The position numbers and the translations under genes are program-made. From Entamoeba invadens IP1 (taxonomy: Eukaryota > Evosea > Mastigamoebida > Endamoebidae): DNA of 44,892 bases. The DNA is taken from the NCBI RefSeq assembly GCF_000330505.1, contig NW_004191895.1, positions 1,327 through 46,218 on the forward strand. The letters run 5' to 3'. Under the pieces are notes generated by a model. It saw only the letters and a program-made list of their open reading frames with translations, ran no database searches and was not told the DNA's origin. Shown here one piece after another: positions 43,468 to 44,892 of the stretch; the stretch's first letter is position 1, and each line of letters opens with the position of its first letter.

Positions 43468-44892
43468 ATGAATTACGAGGGGATGACTGAAGAAACTATA
43501 AACAATTTCATTTCAAATCAAAGCGGTGATGGTTATTATTATGTTTCATCAGTCAATGCATTTCTTCTAAAGATGAACCATGGTGGACAAAAATTGACAA
43601 CGATTATCAAAAATAATATTTTGAGTTTTAGGCTTACTTTTATTCCTATTTTACAATATACACATTTTGTTTTAGCTGTTGTTGACAGCCAAGAAAAAAT
43701 AGGCATAATATTTAACCCATTGGAAAATTATCACAACATTGATTATGTGTCATATTTAAAAGATATATTTAATACTCTCGATTATAATGAATTTAATATT
43801 TACACTGCAACACGTTTTTGTAGACAGCCGGCACAATCTCTTTTATGTGGTGTTTATGTTTGTTATTATGTCACAATGATGATTATGTTCAAAGATTGTA
43901 GATCTGTTTTAATGCACAATCCCGATAATTTAGAAGTTTTCATTAAAACGATTAATACGATTGCATACACAACTTTTATTAACAAAATTCACACAAAATT
44001 TAACGGAGAAAATGTTCTATTGGAAGATGATAAACATCATAATATAAATACAATTAATTCAATACAACAAATACCATTAATTAATAAAACATATCAAAGA
44101 AAAGGGAAAGGCTCAAATACTATTATTACTAATAAGTATATTGAAAAAATGAATTTTCTTGTTGGTATAGAAACAAAATACAAATACGACAAAATTAGTT
44201 TAGGAAACGTGTTAAAATGTTATCAAGTTAGACCAACAAGAAGTGCAAAATATAGTGATAAGATTTTAAAAATGTCATTGGATGAACTTATTGATTTTAT
44301 TTTTCCACCACAGTTTATTGAAACGTTGTTAACATATACTAATATTCATGGTAAATTTTCCGTTTTTATTTATAACACAACACATTTAACAACGCGGAAT
44401 TGGAAAGATCTCGACAGAGATGAAATGTTTGCATTCATTGGTATTTCACTATTGCAAGGTGTTTATAATGATACTAAATTAAGTCAAAAAAATAATTGGT
44501 TAGGAAAATTTGCAAGAATAGCATATATGTCTGCAATGTCTCTAGAAGATACAAACAGATTTTGAGAAATCTTCACTTTGATAATTTATGTAAAAGAAAA
44601 GCAGAAGACTTACAGGTTAAGCAAGATTTATTCGAAATGTTTGTAAATGAAAATTACACAAAAAGAAAATATTCAAAAAGTGAAATTGACGAAGAAAGTT
44701 TTTCTGTTACAAGTTTAAGCACTCATTCATTTTCAACTGATTCAACTTGTTCATCTGAAAATGATCAGTATTTATCTAGTGATGATTCAAGTGATTCATA
44801 CGAAACTCAACATAATAAAACAACATCAACAAATAAAAACATCTTAACCAATAATGATGAGTATTTAAGTTTAACGAGTCCAATATATACAT
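43468..44892 (+). CDS. Ulp1-like protease fused to piggyBac-type transposase (partial)
   Basis: Two domains in one frame. Residues about 20-145 look like a C48/Ulp1 cysteine protease: YTHFVLAVVD (His66), GIIFNPLEN (Asn83 where Ulp1 has Asp) and RQPAQSLLCGVYVCYYV (Gln120, Cys127). A linker rich in Lys and Asn follows. From about residue 265 the piggyBac N-terminal region begins: NWKDLDRDEMFAFIGISLLQ, GVYNDTKLS, and ARIAYMSAMSLEDTNRF. A TGA at 44563 interrupts exactly at the conserved RF..ILR motif; one base back, ILRNLHFDN continues and the frame stays open to the window end, through a Ser/Asp-rich stretch of about 100 residues not usual there. The catalytic DDD core is beyond the window. Start: the first ATG, at 43468. 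The break could be a real mutation, sequence error or recoding. Confidence 0.75.

Noticed and set aside
1..44892. CRISPR arrays, bacterial operons, ribosome binding sites
   Set aside because: The window is eukaryotic; no regularly spaced direct repeats or polycistronic gene order were seen.

Overview
The window is very AT-rich (most stretches look under 25% G+C) and comes from a eukaryotic nuclear genome. It best fits a reptile-type Entamoeba such as E. invadens. The reasons are two BspA-like leucine-rich-repeat genes with the Entamoeba-type N-terminus, a CXXC-rich surface-type protein, short AT-rich intergenic DNA without obvious introns, and decayed cut-and-paste DNA transposons of many superfamilies (mariner, pogo, hAT, Mutator, piggyBac, PIF/Harbinger-like). 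Species assignment is inference; no rRNA or other marker gene is present.

Layout. 1-8 kb: a broken mariner transposase, a 1.7-kb non-autonomous hAT-like element with an 8-bp target duplication, a 212-bp MITE, a frameshifted secreted/membrane protein, a TIR element that holds a GC-rich repeat, and a TTAA/CCC-ended piggyBac-type MITE. 8-14.9 kb: mostly featureless AT-rich DNA, a 3.1-kb segment bounded by inverted 22-mers, and a second broken mariner. 15-19 kb: a Mutator-like element (9-bp target duplication, FLYWCH domain plus DDE relic) and a CAGTGG-ended TA element. 19.5-24.5 kb: a BspA-like pseudogene, a 1-kb TA-inserting element, a PIF/Harbinger-like transposase relic and a lysine-rich relic, all on the minus strand. 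24.9-27.2 kb: a 2.36-kb TIR element that carries a 5'-truncated HSP70 gene. 27.3-31.5 kb: a CXXC-rich membrane protein and a second BspA-like gene with a 100-N assembly gap. 31.7-40.9 kb: a repeat invaded by a 1.2-kb fold-back element, a deleted pogo element, a pogo/Tigger transposase, the second GC-rich repeat copy and a tRNA-like pseudogene. 41-44.9 kb: a clan CE cysteine-protease gene interrupted by the second copy of the 1-kb element, then the start of a long gene that joins an Ulp1-like cysteine protease to a piggyBac-type transposase and runs off the window end.

Almost every gene carries frameshifts, in-frame stops or insertions, so the region behaves as a transposon graveyard next to fast-evolving surface and LRR genes. 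The observations most worth following are the Ulp1-piggyBac fusion, the protease gene whose frame closes exactly when the inserted element is skipped, the HSP70 fragment inside a TIR element, the GC-rich repeat whose two copies differ largely at synonymous positions in its conserved blocks, and the 1-kb element that seems to encode a membrane protein rather than a transposase. Translations were read by eye; no searches were run.
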